Assembly (NCBI GenBank): GCA_021781745.1
Contig: JAJXWH010000005.1
Span: 1 to 64,000 of the forward strand
Direction: 5' to 3'
DNA length: 64,000 bases
Source of the DNA: Bacillota bacterium
GTDB lineage: Bacteria; Bacillota; Clostridia; Clostridiales; Clostridiaceae
Positions within the stretch are counted from its first letter, which is position 1. The number at the start of each line of letters is the position of its first letter. The notes under the pieces were generated by a model. The model worked only from the letters and a program-made list of their open reading frames with translations, did no database searches and was not told the DNA's origin. Positions 19,207 through 28,102 of this stretch are shown in pieces. A program made the position numbers and the translations under genes.

Positions 19207-20259
19207 ATGAACAATTTACTAGATTATACTTTAGAAGAACTTAAAATTTGGATGAAGGAAAATAATGAAAGTGCATTTAGAGGGTTGCAAATATTATCAT
19301 GGATTTATAAAGGAACTACTGAATTTGATAATATGAAGAATATGCCTAAAACATTAATAGCTAAATTGAAAGAGAATTTTACTGTTAGTTTGCCTAAAAT
19401 AATTGAAGTATATAAGTCAGAAATTGATGGAACCGAAAAGTTTTTATTAGGATTTGAGGATGGAAACTTAATTGAATCTGTATTAATGAAATATAAACAT
19501 GGTAATTCTATATGTATATCAACTCAAATTGGATGTGCAATGGGATGTAAATTTTGTGCATCCACTATTGAGGGGAAAGTTAGAAATTTAACAGCTGGAG
19601 AAATTTTATCTCAAATACTTGTAGTTCAAAATTATATTAATGAAAGGATATCTAATATAGTTTTAATGGGAAGTGGAGAGCCGTTAGATAATTATAATAA
19701 TGTTATAAAATTTCTAGAAGTTGTTTCAGCCGAATATGGGTTAAATATAGGCCAAAGACATATAACATTATCCACTTGTGGAATTGTACCAAAGATATAT
19801 GAACTAGCAGATAAAGAATTAAGCATAACTCTTGCAATCTCGTTACATGCATTTAGTAATGAAAAGAGAAAAGAGATTATGCCAATTGCAAATAGATATA
19901 GCATTGAAGAAATATTGGAAGCCTGCAGATATTATATAAAGAAAACTAATAGAAGAATTACATTTGAATATGCATTAGTAAAAGGCATAAATGATAGCAA
20001 AGAAGATGCAAAAGCATTAGGAAAATTATTAAAAGGAATGCTTTGTCATGTGAATTTAATACCTGTTAATGAAATTAAAGAAAATACTTTTAAGAGATCT
20101 TCAAAGAAGACCATAGATGATTTTTCAGAAATATTAAAAAATCTTGGAATAGAAGTTACTATAAGGCGTGAAATGGGAAGTGACATTAATGCAGCATGTG
20201 GACAACTTAGAAGAAGTTACATAGAAACCCAAGAAATAGAGGGGAGAATGAAATGGTAG
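19207..20259 (+). CDS. rlmN: Dual-specificity RNA methyltransferase RlmN
   Basis: 350 aa. A radical SAM enzyme that methylates C2 of A2503 in 23S rRNA and of A37 in some tRNAs. Cys110, Cys114 and Cys117 (CAMGCKFC) bind the cluster; the C-terminal Cys331 (NAACGQLRR) is one of the two mechanistic cysteines. [12 protein letters not shown] is typical. Overlaps prpC by 7 nt. Confidence 0.97.
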   Translation: MNNLLDYTLEELKIWMKENNESAFRGLQILSWIYKGTTEFDNMKNMPKTLIAKLKENFTVSLPKIIEVYKSEIDGTEKFLLGFEDGNLIESVLMKYKHGNSICISTQIGCAMGCKFCASTIEGKVRNLTAGEILSQILVVQNYINERISNIVLMGSGEPLDNYNNVIKFLEVVSAEYGLNIGQRHITLSTCGIVPKIYELADKELSITLAISLHAFSNEKRKEIMPIANRYSIEEILEACRYYIKKTNRRITFEYALVKGINDSKEDAKALGKLLKGMLCHVNLIPVNEIKENTFKRSSKKTIDDFSEILKNLGIEVTIRREMGSDINAACGQLRRSYIETQEIEGRMKW

Positions 20260-20972
20260 GCTTAGTTAGTGATGTGGGATTAAAACGAACATTGAATGAA
20301 GATTTTGCTTCGTATTTAGAAAAGGAAGAATTTAAAATATACGTAGTAGCAGATGGAATGGGTGGACATAATGCTGGAGAAGTGGCTAGTGAAATGGCAG
20401 CAATAAGAATTGTTAATTATGTAAATGAAAATTATTCTACTGAAAAAGAAGGAAAATTAATCGTTGAAGCTATCGAAAAAGTTAACAGAGATATATTTAA
20501 TTATTCTAATACTAGCGAAAATTTAAATGGAATGGGAACAACAGTTACAGCTTGTTTGATGACTAAGGAATTTACCCATATTGCAAATGTAGGTGATAGC
20601 TGTTGTTTTGCAATAAAAAATAATGAAATTAAGAAAATCACCAAAGATCATTCTTTGGTACAAGAACTTGTTGATAGTGGAAGCATCAGCGAAAAAGAAG
20701 CAGAAAATCATCCAAAGAAAAACATAATCACAAGGGCGCTAGGAACTTGTGATAGTGTAAATGTGGACGTATTTGAATTAAATAATAATGAATATGACAT
20801 GTATATATTATGTTCGGATGGATTAACCAATGAATTGACTAAGGAAGAAATTCTGCAAGTTGTTATAGAAGAAGAAGATTATTTGAATATGGCTAACAAA
20901 TTAGTATTTTTAGCCAAAGAAAAAGGTGGCAGGGATAATATAACAGTATTGTTGTTTGGAGGAGATATGTAG
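20253..20972 (+). CDS. prpC: PP2C-type Ser/Thr protein phosphatase
   Basis: 239 aa (Stp/PrpC). Metal-binding motifs: [13 protein letters not shown] (6-18), [10 protein letters not shown] (34-43), CSDGLTNEL (about 187-195) and GGRDNITVL (about 226-234). It dephosphorylates targets of the PASTA kinase encoded immediately downstream, a conserved antagonistic pair. Its last codons contain the ribosome binding site of prkC. Confidence 0.95.
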   Translation: MVGLVSDVGLKRTLNEDFASYLEKEEFKIYVVADGMGGHNAGEVASEMAAIRIVNYVNENYSTEKEGKLIVEAIEKVNRDIFNYSNTSENLNGMGTTVTACLMTKEFTHIANVGDSCCFAIKNNEIKKITKDHSLVQELVDSGSISEKEAENHPKKNIITRALGTCDSVNVDVFELNNNEYDMYILCSDGLTNELTKEEILQVVIEEEDYLNMANKLVFLAKEKGGRDNITVLLFGGDM

Positions 20973-20973
20973 T

Positions 20974-22923
20974 ATGGACGGAATTGTACTTGGAAACAGA
21001 TACGAGTTGTTAGAAAAAATAGGGGAAGGTGGTATGTCAGAAGTATTTAAAGCAAGATGCAATAAATTAAACAGATTTGTTGCAGTTAAGATTCTTAAAA
21101 AAGAATTTTGCAACAATGCTGATATAGTTGAAAAATTTAAGGGGGAAGCAACGGCCATTGCAACTTTATCTGACAACAATATAGTAAATATTCTTGATGT
21201 AGGAACTCAAGATGACATTAATTATATAGTAATGGAGTATGTTAAGGGAAAAACACTAAAAGATATTATTAAACAAGTGGGTAAAATGAACTATGAAACA
21301 GCACTATCAGTTGCTATACAGATAGCTAAAGCTTTAGATTGTGCTCATAGAAATAATATAATTCATAGAGATGTAAAGCCACAAAATATATTAGTTACAG
21401 AAGACGGAATTATGAAGGTAACTGACTTTGGAATAGCTAAATCTTCAACTTCTGAAACTATTACGAATACTAGTACAATAATGGGTTCAGCTCATTACCT
21501 TTCTCCAGAACAAGCAAAAGGAAGTTTTATCGATTGCAGAACAGACTTATATTCTTTAGGAGTTGTCTTATATGAAATGGTTACAGGAAGCCTTCCATTT
21601 CAAGCAGATACTGCTGTAACTATTGCATTAAAACATCTCCAGGAAGAAGTTGTGCCTCCTAAAAACTTAAACTCAAAAGTACCAGATAGTTTAAATCAAT
21701 TAATTTTAAAAGCAATGCAGAAGGACCCTATTAAGAGATATCAAAGTGCTAAGGAAATGATTACAGATCTTCAAAAAATTAAGGATGATCCTAATGCAAA
21801 AATTAATGAAGAAGAGGCTAACGATCATACCATAATAATGTCAGCTGTAACTCAGCAAATTAATAAACAAGAAGAGCAAAATAAAAAAAATGAAGAGTAT
21901 GATGATGACGAAGATGATGATTATTATTATGACGAAGATGATGAGAAATCAGGTGGCATAAGCAAGAATAGGATAATGAAAATTGCAATTGGAGTCGCTT
22001 TAGTATTAATTTTAGTGGTTTTAGGTGTATCAGCTTACAAAATGTTTAGTGCAAATTCAACTAGTAATAAGGAAGTTCAAGTACCAGATCTTGTTGGCAA
22101 AAATTTTGATGACGCTAAGAAACAACTTGAAGGCTTAAATTTAGTTTTAGTAGAAGGTGGTACAGAAGCTAGTGATCAGCCAAAAGATACCATATTAAAA
22201 ATGAATCCGGATGCTGGAACTACCGTTAAAGAAAAAAGTCAAATTAGGGTTATTGTAAGTGGAGGAGCAACAAAACTTAAAATGCCTGATTTAGAAGATT
22301 ATGATATAGATACAGCAAAAACTATTTTAAAATCTTTTGGACTTAAGCTTAGTGATGACAACATTAAAGAGGAATTTAGCGATACTGTGCCAAAAGGACA
22401 AATAATAAGTCAAACTCCGACGAAGGACACTGAAATTACTGCAGATGATAAAGTATCACTTGTTGTCAGTAAAGGACCGGAAGTAAAATATACAACTGTT
22501 CCAAGCGTAGTAGGGAAAGATAAGGATGAAGCAATAAGTGAGTTACAAAATGCGAATCTACAAGTAGTTACTACACCTGTTGACCAAGAAACTCAAAATC
22601 AAAGTGATGATGGCAAGGTATTAAGTCAAACTAATGCAGGAGATAAAGTTAAAGAAGGAACAAAAATAACAATTACAGTAGGAAAATATGTTCCAAAGCA
22701 GGATCCAACTACTCAAACTCCAGGAAATACTAAGCCAGGCACAAATACTGATAAAAATGCACCAACTACTCCAGGTCCAGGAACTACTCCGGGTACAGGA
22801 ACTACTCCAGGTCCAGGAACTACTCCAAACTCAGGAACTACGTCTACAGGCCCTAGTGATACCACAACTAACAACCAAAGCAATACCACGTCACCAGGTA
22901 AAACGTCAAGCCAGAATCGTTAA
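20974..22923 (+). CDS. prkC: PASTA-domain Ser/Thr protein kinase (PrkC/PknB type)
   Basis: About 649 aa. Cytoplasmic kinase domain (about 1-265) with GEGGMSEVFKA, HRDVKPQN and DFGIAKS; an acidic Asp/Glu/Tyr linker; one transmembrane helix (about 336-356); three extracellular PASTA repeats (about 368-575), each opening with a VPDLVGK-like motif; then a Pro/Thr/Gly/Ser-rich tail. PASTA kinases sense muropeptides and lipid II and control division, wall synthesis and germination. A TTG at 20956 extends the frame, but GGAGGAG (20958-20964) places the real start at ATG 20974, where the protein opens MDGIVLGNRYELLEKIG. Confidence 0.95.
   Translation: MDGIVLGNRYELLEKIGEGGMSEVFKARCNKLNRFVAVKILKKEFCNNADIVEKFKGEATAIATLSDNNIVNILDVGTQDDINYIVMEYVKGKTLKDIIKQVGKMNYETALSVAIQIAKALDCAHRNNIIHRDVKPQNILVTEDGIMKVTDFGIAKSSTSETITNTSTIMGSAHYLSPEQAKGSFIDCRTDLYSLGVVLYEMVTGSLPFQADTAVTIALKHLQEEVVPPKNLNSKVPDSLNQLILKAMQKDPIKRYQSAKEMITDLQKIKDDPNAKINEEEANDHTIIMSAVTQQINKQEEQNKKNEEYDDDEDDDYYYDEDDEKSGGISKNRIMKIAIGVALVLILVVLGVSAYKMFSANSTSNKEVQVPDLVGKNFDDAKKQLEGLNLVLVEGGTEASDQPKDTILKMNPDAGTTVKEKSQIRVIVSGGATKLKMPDLEDYDIDTAKTILKSFGLKLSDDNIKEEFSDTVPKGQIISQTPTKDTEITADDKVSLVVSKGPEVKYTTVPSVVGKDKDEAISELQNANLQVVTTPVDQETQNQSDDGKVLSQTNAGDKVKEGTKITITVGKYVPKQDPTTQTPGNTKPGTNTDKNAPTTPGPGTTPGTGTTPGPGTTPNSGTTSTGPSDTTTNNQSNTTSPGKTSSQNR
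22771..22842 (+). repeat. 18-bp tandem repeats in the prkC 3' end
   Basis: Four 18-bp units of the type CCAGGTCCAGGAACTACT (starts 22771, 22789, 22807, 22825; the fourth diverges), encoding PGPGTT-like hexapeptides in the extracellular tail of the kinase. In-frame unit number could vary between strains. Confidence 0.8.
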
Positions 22924-22936
22924 TTAAGAAAAAATG

Positions 22937-22972
22937 AAAGGGGAGGTTGATAAAAGAAACCTCTCCTTTTAT
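22937..22972 (+). terminator. Terminator after prkC
   Basis: AAAGGGGAGGTT (22937-22948) pairs with AACCTCTCCTTT (22958-22969), 9-nt loop, T-rich 3' side. Confidence 0.9.
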
Positions 22973-23079
22973 AATATATTTAGCGCTAAGTACTTGTAAG
23001 TAATCTTTAGTTATATTTAGATTATTGCAAATAATAAATAAACATTCTTTTTAGTAAATTTAAAATATGGAGGGAAAGT

Positions 23080-23952
23080 ATGGATGGAAAGATAATAAAA
23101 GGCATAGGGGGATTCTATTATATTAAGACAGATGCAGGCTTAATAGAATGTAAAGCTAGAGGGAAATTTAGACATAAAGATATTAAACCAATGGTAGGAG
23201 ATAATGTTACTATTAAAATGGAGCATGGAAAAGGAGTTATAGAAGAAATTCATAAGAGAAAGTCTCAATTAGTCAGGCCAACTGTTGCAAATGTATCCCT
23301 TGCATTTATTGTTTTTGCTGTCAAAAACCCAGATATAAATTTTGACTTATTAAATAAATTCTTAATTTTATGCGAGTTTAATAATATTGAAGTAATAGTA
23401 TGCTTAAATAAAATAGATTTAGTAACCGAAGGGGAACGAGAGGAAATTAAAAAAAGAATTAATGATATAGGATACGAAGTACTTTTTATTAATGCCAAGG
23501 TTGGAATTGGAATTGATGGATTGAAAGAAAAGATTAAAGGAAATACTACAGTTTTTTGCGGGCCATCTGGGGCTGGGAAGTCGACTTTAATAAATAAATT
23601 ATCTAATGCAGAACATATGGAAACTGGTAAGGTTAGTGAAAAGATTGGAAGAGGTAAACATACAACACGTCATAGCGAACTTATTGAGGTTTCAGATGGA
23701 TATATTGTAGATACACCAGGGTTCTCTACATTAGAAATAAAAGATTTAATGGATAAGGATTCCTTAAAATATTGTTTTCCTGAATTTGAGCAGTATAATG
23801 ATAAGTGTAAGTTTAGGGGATGTCTACATTTTAAAGAACCCAATTGCGCAGTAAAAGAGGCTGTACAGGAAGAAAAAATTAATAAGTATAGATATGATTT
23901 TTATATAAAGACTTTAGAAGAAATAATTGAGGAGGAAAAAAATAAATGGTAA
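23080..23952 (+). CDS. rsgA: Ribosome small subunit-dependent GTPase RsgA
   Basis: 290 aa. Late 30S assembly GTPase with circularly permuted motifs: an N-terminal OB fold (1-70), then NKID (about 110), then the P-loop GPSGAGKST (about 163-171) and DTPGF. The C-terminal zinc finger is seen as [22 protein letters not shown] precedes the ATG. Overlaps rpe by 7 nt; prkC-rsgA-rpe-thiN is the standard Firmicute order. Confidence 0.96.
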   Translation: MDGKIIKGIGGFYYIKTDAGLIECKARGKFRHKDIKPMVGDNVTIKMEHGKGVIEEIHKRKSQLVRPTVANVSLAFIVFAVKNPDINFDLLNKFLILCEFNNIEVIVCLNKIDLVTEGEREEIKKRINDIGYEVLFINAKVGIGIDGLKEKIKGNTTVFCGPSGAGKSTLINKLSNAEHMETGKVSEKIGRGKHTTRHSELIEVSDGYIVDTPGFSTLEIKDLMDKDSLKYCFPEFEQYNDKCKFRGCLHFKEPNCAVKEAVQEEKINKYRYDFYIKTLEEIIEEEKNKW

Positions 23953-24593
23953 AGGTAGCGCCATCAATATTATCAGCAGATTTTTCGAAATTAGGAGAGG
24001 ATATAAAGAGAATAGATAACGGCGGAGCAGATTTTATTCATATAGATGTAATGGATGGTGTTTTTGTACCTAATATATCTTTTGGATTTCCAGTTATAAA
24101 ATCAATAAGAAATAGAACAAACAAAATATTTGACGTTCATTTAATGATTAACAATCCATCAAATTACATAGATGATTTTATAGCAGCAGGGGCAGATATA
24201 ATTACTGTTCATTATGAGGCAGATAAACATATAGATAGAACAATTAACTATATAAAATCCAAAGGAAAGAAGGCAGCAGTTTCTTTAAATCCAGGAACAC
24301 CGACAAATGTGTTAAAGGATTTGATACCAAACTTAGATATGGTATTAATAATGTCTGTAAATCCAGGATTTGGAGGACAAAAATTTATCCCTTACTGTTT
24401 AGATAAAATTAAAGAAATAAAGGACTATGCAAATAAAGTTAATCCGTCGTTACTAATAGAAGTTGATGGTGGAATAGATAAAACTAATGTAAATGAAATA
24501 ATAAGAGCAGGTGCTAATGTAATTGTTGCTGGTTCAGCTGTATTTAATGGGGGAGAAATTAGTGACAATATAAAAGCCTTAAGAGGTGAATAA
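23946..24593 (+). CDS. rpe: Ribulose-phosphate 3-epimerase
   Basis: 215 aa TIM barrel. Interconverts ribulose 5-phosphate and xylulose 5-phosphate. Motifs: [16 protein letters not shown] at the N-terminus, [15 protein letters not shown] (metal His and Asp), [20 protein letters not shown] and EVDGGI near the C-terminus. Its GAGGAGG lies within rsgA. Confidence 0.97.
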   Translation: MVKVAPSILSADFSKLGEDIKRIDNGGADFIHIDVMDGVFVPNISFGFPVIKSIRNRTNKIFDVHLMINNPSNYIDDFIAAGADIITVHYEADKHIDRTINYIKSKGKKAAVSLNPGTPTNVLKDLIPNLDMVLIMSVNPGFGGQKFIPYCLDKIKEIKDYANKVNPSLLIEVDGGIDKTNVNEIIRAGANVIVAGSAVFNGGEISDNIKALRGE

Positions 24594-24594
24594 T

Positions 24595-25230
24595 TTGAAT
24601 GTAGCAATTATAAGTGGGGGCATACCGCCCTCAGAAACATTATTAAGGAATTATTTAAAAGAAGTAGACTTCATAATAGCGGCTGATAAAGGAAGTGAAT
24701 GTCTTTATGAGTATAATATTATGCCTGATTTACTTTTGGGAGATTTTGACTCTGTTAATAGTGAACTTTTAGATATAATAAAATCGCAGGTTAAGGAAGT
24801 TTTGCAATTTCCACCAGAGAAAGATTATACAGATACTGAAATAGCAATAATTGAGGCTATTAAAAGAGGTGCAAAGAAAATATACCTATTTGGAGCACTT
24901 GGCTCTAGAATAGATCATGCATTAGGAAATATTGGTCTTCTTCTAACTGCAAAGAAAAAAGGCGTATCAATAGAAATAATAGACAATAACAACAGACTGT
25001 ATCTTGGAGAAAAACAGATGAAGCTATATGGAAAGTATGGAGAAAATATATCTTTTCATGCGTTAAGTAATAAAGTGATTAATTTTAAGATTAATGGGGC
25101 AAAATATAATTTAGAAAGCTATGATATGAGTTTATTAGATCCAAGAGCCATATGTAATGAATTTTTGGATACACCAATAGAAATTAGCTATGATGAAGGA
25201 GAATTACTAATAATTCATTCCATTGATTAA
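24595..25230 (+). CDS. thiN: Thiamine diphosphokinase
   Basis: About 211 aa. Converts thiamine to thiamine diphosphate. Recognised by the segments IIAADKGSECLYEYNIMPDL, GDFDS, the phosphate-site motif KDYTDTEIAI and GALGSRIDH. The start is probably TTG at 24595, 6 nt after AAGAGGTG (24581-24588); an upstream in-frame GTG at 24586 lies within that ribosome binding site and is unlikely. thiN followed by spoVM and rpmB is conserved with B. subtilis. Confidence 0.93.
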   Translation: MNVAIISGGIPPSETLLRNYLKEVDFIIAADKGSECLYEYNIMPDLLLGDFDSVNSELLDIIKSQVKEVLQFPPEKDYTDTEIAIIEAIKRGAKKIYLFGALGSRIDHALGNIGLLLTAKKKGVSIEIIDNNNRLYLGEKQMKLYGKYGENISFHALSNKVINFKINGAKYNLESYDMSLLDPRAICNEFLDTPIEISYDEGELLIIHSID

Positions 25231-25386
25231 AATATTCCTAAGTAAATTTTTTTTATGTGAAATTTATTTTCTTAAATTGTTTACAAAATTGGAACATTTT
25301 TATGAGTAACTGAATATTAATATAATAAGGCGAAATTAATTTCAGCTGTTTTATTTATACCATATTATTATTCAGGAGGAATATAA

Positions 25387-25458
25387 ATGAAAATAATAGC
25401 ATTTAAATTGCCCAAATTCTTATCTAATATAATAAAATTTTTTAGGAAAAAGAACTAG
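25387..25458 (+). CDS. spoVM: Stage V sporulation protein M (23 aa)
   Basis: A 23-codon ORF encoding MKIIAFKLPKFLSNIIKFF plus RKKN, preceded by a strong AGGAGG (25375-25380). B. subtilis SpoVM is 26 aa and shares the MK start, the central KLPKFL and the basic end; Pro9, known to matter for curvature sensing, is kept. SpoVM is an amphipathic helix that marks the outer forespore membrane and anchors SpoIVA, encoded at 7634-9112. Its place between thiN and rpmB is the same as in B. subtilis, which makes the call firm despite the size. It is 3 aa shorter than the Bacillus protein. No certain sigma-E promoter was identified. Confidence 0.9.
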   Translation: MKIIAFKLPKFLSNIIKFFRKKN

Positions 25459-25522
25459 AGTACATAGGACATCTTTAGCTGTTTTTTATGATGTCTAAAC
25501 AGCTCTAAGTCAAAGTAAAAAA

Positions 25523-25564
25523 AATAATAAACCAGTATTTCAGCATATTGGTTCATTATTTTTT
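25523..25564 (+). terminator. Terminator after spoVM
   Basis: AATAATAAACCAGTA (25523-25537) pairs with TATTGGTTCATTATT (25546-25560) with one mismatch and one G-U pair, then T-run. Confidence 0.75.
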
Positions 25565-25577
25565 CTTGTAACTAAAT

Positions 25578-25610
25578 AAAAAATGCAATTGGGATAACAA
25601 TTGCATTTTT
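25578..25610 (-). terminator. Terminator of rpmB (bidirectional)
   Basis: AAAAAATGCAATT (25578-25590) pairs with AATTGCATTTTT (25599-25610). On the minus strand it lies just past the rpmB stop and ends in T; on the plus strand it also looks functional, backing up the spoVM terminator. Confidence 0.85.
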
Positions 25611-25619
25611 TATTATGAA

Positions 25620-25811
25620 CTATATTGCTCTTTGAACCTTTCCAGATCTAAGGCATCTTGTACATACATGAACAGTTTTTGGTGTTCCGTTAACTAAAGC
25701 TTTTACTTTCTTTATGTTAGGAGCCCAAGTTCTCTTTGATTGACGATGTGAATGGCTATAGCTTACTCCAGCTACAACACCTTTATCACAAATTTCGCAT
25801 CTTCTTGCCAT
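25620..25811 (-). CDS. rpmB: 50S ribosomal protein L28
   Basis: 63 aa. Begins MARRCEICDKGVVAGVSYSH and has CTRCLRSGK near the end, giving two CXXC pairs, the zinc-binding version of L28. Read on the minus strand with AAGGAGGTG before the ATG and a promoter at 25866-25894. Single-gene unit, divergent from the asp23-like gene. Confidence 0.97.
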   Translation of the reverse strand: MARRCEICDKGVVAGVSYSHSHRQSKRTWAPNIKKVKALVNGTPKTVHVCTRCLRSGKVQRAI

Positions 25812-25865
25812 TAGAAAACACCTCCTTATATTCCAAAGATAATCATCTTCAATAGGACAGTGTAA

Positions 25866-25894
25866 ATTATATCATAGGAAAATATAATAGGCAA
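25866..25894 (-). promoter_or_regulatory. Sigma-A promoter of rpmB
   Basis: On the minus strand TTGCCT (25889-25894) and TATAAT (25866-25871) are 17 bp apart. Confidence 0.7.
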
Positions 25895-25919
25895 GTTAAT
25901 TTATTAATTTTTACAATAC

Positions 25920-25948
25920 TTGAATAAAATATTGTTCTAATATAGAAT
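25920..25948 (+). promoter_or_regulatory. Candidate sigma-A promoter of the asp23-like gene
   Basis: TTGAAT (25920-25925), 17-bp spacer, TAGAAT (25943-25948), about 35 nt before the start codon at 25984. Confidence 0.55.
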
Positions 25949-25983
25949 ATAAAATAAGATATAAGATTTTAGGAGGAATATGG

Positions 25984-26334
25984 ATGGTTGGATTTTCAAA
26001 TGAAAATGGTAATATAAATTATTCTGAAGAAGTTCTAGCAAAAATTGTTGGATTATCTACAATGGAATGCTATGGAGTAGTTGGTATGGTTTCAAGAAAT
26101 GCCAGCGAAGGTTTTTGGGAACTAATAGGCATAGAGAACTTCGGTAAAGGAGTAAAAATACAACTAACAAGTGAAAATAAATTACAAATTGAATTATTTG
26201 TTATGGTTGAGTATGGAACAAAGATATCTGTTATATCTAATAATATAATTCAAAAAGTTCGTTATAGTGTTGAAAACTATACAGGTCTGAAAGTCTCATC
26301 AATAACGGTGAATGTGCAAGCGGTAAGAGTTTAG
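25984..26334 (+). CDS. Asp23/Gls24 family envelope stress protein (YloU)
   Basis: 116 aa. Asp23/Gls24 domain nearly full length, with VLAKIVGLSTMECYGVVGM and the C-terminal SSITVNVQAVRV. Members localise to the membrane in staphylococci and accompany the fatty acid kinase gene, as here (13 nt spacing). The start is ATG 25984, after AGGAGG; an ATG at 25980 is out of frame. Confidence 0.9.
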   Translation: MVGFSNENGNINYSEEVLAKIVGLSTMECYGVVGMVSRNASEGFWELIGIENFGKGVKIQLTSENKLQIELFVMVEYGTKISVISNNIIQKVRYSVENYTGLKVSSITVNVQAVRV

Positions 26335-26347
26335 GAGGTTAAACTAA

Positions 26348-27979
26348 ATGGAATATACAAAAATCAATGGCCGTGATTTTTATAACATGGTTGTTAATGC
26401 TAGTAATAAATTATTAGAACAAAGTGATTTTGTAAATGCACTAAATGTTTTTCCGGTTCCTGATGGAGATACTGGAACTAACATGTCTATGACATTTAAA
26501 GCAGCAGTTAAAGAAATTGAAAACATAGATAGTGATTCTATAGGAGAAATATCTAAGAGATTAGCCAAAGGAGCTTTAATGGGTGCTAGAGGTAACTCTG
26601 GCGTAATATTATCACAAATACTTAGGGGAATTTCCAAAGGTTTAGATGGAAAAAGTGAAGTTGATTCTACGGAATTTGCCATAGGTTTTTATGAAGGTTC
26701 TAAATCGGCCTATAAAGCTGTTATGAGACCAACAGAGGGAACTATACTTTCAGTTATTAGGGCAGCTTCAGAGGCGGCAATAGCATCAGAAGCGAAAGAT
26801 ATAGTAAGCTTTATGGAAGAAATAACAATTAAAGCAAAGGAAATGTTAGATAGGACTCCAGAGCTATTACCAGCACTAAAAAAAGCAAAAGTAGTTGACT
26901 CAGGAGGTATGGGACTTTATATCATCCTTCAAGGTATGTATGAAGCTTTAAAGGATGGAATTAAAGCTGAGATAAAGGATATAGCAATTAATTCAAATAG
27001 CAGTACATTAGCTAAATCTACTGAAGAAATTAATATTAAATTTGGCTACTGTACTGAATTCATAATACTTGGAGATGCAAAGCATGCTAAGGACTTCCAA
27101 AATCAAATAGAAAGCCTAGGAGATTCAATGATTGTTGTTGGGTATGATGATGTGATTAAAGTACATATACATACCAATGATCCAGGACTAGTATTATCAA
27201 AAGCAGTTGCAATAGGAGAATTGTCAAAAATTAAAATTGATAATATGAGAGAAGAACATAGGGAATTGCTAATCAATGCTAAGGATAAGAATAATGAAAT
27301 AAATTTTTCAGAAAGTGAAAAGAAAAAGTACGGATTTGTAACAGTTGCAATGGGAGATGGAATTTCAAATATCTTTAAAGATTTAGGTATTGATTATGTT
27401 ATTGAAGGCGGCCAAACAATGAATCCCTCTACTCAAGATATTTTAGAGGCAATTGATAATATAAATGCTGAAAACATTTTTATTATGCCTAACAATAAGA
27501 ATATAATTATGGCAGCGAATCAAGCAGCAGAAATATGTGATAAAAATATATTGGTAGTACCTACAACAACTATTCCTCAAGGAATAGCATGTGCTACAAT
27601 GTTCAATAGTGATCTAGAAGTTGAAGATAATTTTAGTAACTTGAAAAATACAATTGAAGAAGTCAAAACTGGATCAGTAACTTATGCTGTGCGTGATACA
27701 GAAATTGATGGAGTAGATATTAAAGAAGGAAATATGCTAGGACTTGTAGAAGGAAAAATAAAAGAAGTAGGCGAAGATAAAAAGAATGTTGCGAGCAAAG
27801 TTCTAGATGATATGATAGATGATGAAAGTGAATTAGTTACTGTATATTATGGTAAAGAAGTAAGTGATGAAGAAGCTAATGAATTTGAAGCTGAGTTGCA
27901 GGATAGATATTCTGATTTAGATATTCAATTTTACAAGGGCGATCAACCTCTTTATTATTTCTTAATGTCAGTAGAATAA
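26348..27979 (+). CDS. fakA: DAK2-domain fatty acid kinase subunit (FakA/YloV)
   Basis: 543 aa. The N-terminal DAK2 (DhaL-like) domain shows NALNVFPVPDGDTGTNMS (metal-binding aspartates) and GARGNSGVILSQILRG; the C-terminal half is the FakA-type domain with VVPTTTIPQGIACATMFN. FakA phosphorylates fatty acids bound to FakB (DegV) proteins for phospholipid synthesis. No fakB lies in this window. The conserved order asp23-fakA-recG is kept. Confidence 0.9.
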   Translation: MEYTKINGRDFYNMVVNASNKLLEQSDFVNALNVFPVPDGDTGTNMSMTFKAAVKEIENIDSDSIGEISKRLAKGALMGARGNSGVILSQILRGISKGLDGKSEVDSTEFAIGFYEGSKSAYKAVMRPTEGTILSVIRAASEAAIASEAKDIVSFMEEITIKAKEMLDRTPELLPALKKAKVVDSGGMGLYIILQGMYEALKDGIKAEIKDIAINSNSSTLAKSTEEINIKFGYCTEFIILGDAKHAKDFQNQIESLGDSMIVVGYDDVIKVHIHTNDPGLVLSKAVAIGELSKIKIDNMREEHRELLINAKDKNNEINFSESEKKKYGFVTVAMGDGISNIFKDLGIDYVIEGGQTMNPSTQDILEAIDNINAENIFIMPNNKNIIMAANQAAEICDKNILVVPTTTIPQGIACATMFNSDLEVEDNFSNLKNTIEEVKTGSVTYAVRDTEIDGVDIKEGNMLGLVEGKIKEVGEDKKNVASKVLDDMIDDESELVTVYYGKEVSDEEANEFEAELQDRYSDLDIQFYKGDQPLYYFLMSVE

Positions 27980-28051
27980 AATAATAAAGGCATATGAAAA
28001 AATAGAAAGTCATTAATTTACATTTTGATTAGCTGTTTGTGTAATATGTCT

Positions 28052-28080
28052 AAGGCGCCTAAATACTAGGTGCTTTTATT
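28052..28080 (+). terminator. Terminator after fakA
   Basis: AAGGCGCCT (28052-28060) pairs with AGGTGCTTT (28068-28076), 7-nt loop, then T-rich sequence. It sits only 20 nt before the recG start. Confidence 0.75.
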
Positions 28081-28102
28081 ATTTTGAAAGGAGGAAAAAA
28101 TT

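Noticed and set aside
20956-20973. TTG start for prkC
   Set aside because: It overlaps the Shine-Dalgarno GGAGGAG; the ATG at 20974 has correct spacing and gives the family-typical N-terminus.
22688-22927. 79-codon ORF inside the 3' end of prkC
   Set aside because: It is a shifted reading of the 18-bp tandem repeats coding the Pro/Thr/Gly tail; Gln/Leu repeats are an artefact of the frame.
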